Assembly (NCBI GenBank): GCA_019090405.1
Contig: JAHRVZ010000320.1
Span: 1 to 12,990, forward strand
Direction: 5' to 3'
Source of the DNA: Paracoccaceae bacterium
GTDB lineage: Bacteria; Pseudomonadota; Alphaproteobacteria; Rhodobacterales; Rhodobacteraceae
Length of the DNA: 12,990 bases
Part shown: positions 12,957 to 12,990 of the stretch, one piece after another
Position numbering within the stretch: position 1 is the first letter of the stretch
How the letters are laid out: each line of letters begins with the position of its first letter
Notes under the pieces: model-generated
What the model saw: the letters and a program-made list of their open reading frames with translations, nothing else
Databases searched by the model: none
What the model was told of the DNA's origin: nothing
Translations under genes and position numbers: made by a program

Positions 12957-12990
12957 ATGGCTATTAAACAACCGGCATCGCGGCCGGCCA
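12957..12990 (+). CDS. serC: Phosphoserine aminotransferase SerC (5' end only)
   Basis: Only the first eleven codons lie in the window: MAIKQPASRPA, cut by the window edge. This N-terminus matches the start of Rhodobacterales phosphoserine aminotransferases as I recall them (MAI-Q-PASRPANP...). The enzyme would convert 3-phosphohydroxypyruvate plus glutamate to phosphoserine, the step before SerB. GGAAGGG lies about eight to nine bases before ATG 12957. The divergent serB neighbour supports the call strongly; the fragment alone would not suffice. Confidence 0.8.
   Translation, partial: MAIKQPASRPA

Noticed and set aside
1..12990. CRISPR array, tRNA/rRNA genes, insertion sequence or prophage
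   Set aside because: I saw no regularly spaced repeats, cloverleaf-like segments, transposase, integrase or structural phage genes; gene content is consistent with a chromosomal core region.

Overview
The window looks like a stretch of chromosome from a marine alphaproteobacterium of the Rhodobacterales (Roseobacter group). The evidence is protein-level: an Mcl1-type malyl-CoA lyase, the DgcN/DgcA D-glutamate pair, an IalB-family secreted protein, and serB divergent from serC all look like roseobacter versions. Moderate GC with AT-rich intergenic DNA fits this. I see no insertion sequence, phage, tRNA, rRNA or CRISPR; it reads as a core or near-core metabolic region. Species assignment is inference.

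Layout. 9-2034 (-): dgcN-dgcA, a two-gene operon for D-glutamate use through N-acetylated intermediates. Divergent from it is mcl1 (2317-3276, +), the malyl-CoA/methylmalyl-CoA lyase of the ethylmalonyl-CoA pathway; a perfect 18-bp palindrome sits in its putative promoter. A hairpin cluster with a Rhodobacterales-type intergenic repeat (3281-3363) separates mcl1 from a convergent Lrp/AsnC regulator (3365-3817, -), which is divergent from a LysE/RhtB exporter (3876-4478, +). A 69-residue protein of unknown function follows (4488-4697, -), then an AT-rich structured intergenic region, then a membrane fatty acid desaturase (5018-6058, +).

6232-7502 (+) is a cbpA-cbpM pair (J-domain co-chaperone and its modulator), convergent with rlmN (7526-8713, -), behind which lies a secreted IalB-family protein (8820-9380, -). 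Divergent from that is a Rhizobium-type (ReAV-like) L-asparaginase (9552-10544, +), ended by a symmetrical terminator. 10608-11696 (-) is a compact ArsR regulator - SRPBCC - YciI operon with a perfect ArsR-style operator almost touching the start codon. serB (11740-12618, -, TTG start) and the first codons of serC (12957 onward, +) diverge around a 338-bp region that contains a likely structured serC leader RNA.

Themes. Amino-acid metabolism dominates: D-glutamate catabolism, asparagine hydrolysis, serine biosynthesis, amino-acid export with an Lrp-type regulator. C2/C3 acyl-CoA metabolism (mcl1), membrane lipid unsaturation and protein/ribosome maintenance fill the rest. I did not find a clearly new multi-gene system. 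The most interesting signals are non-coding: the serC leader, the mcl1 palindrome, the intergenic repeat, and the structured AT-rich region beside the small orphan protein.
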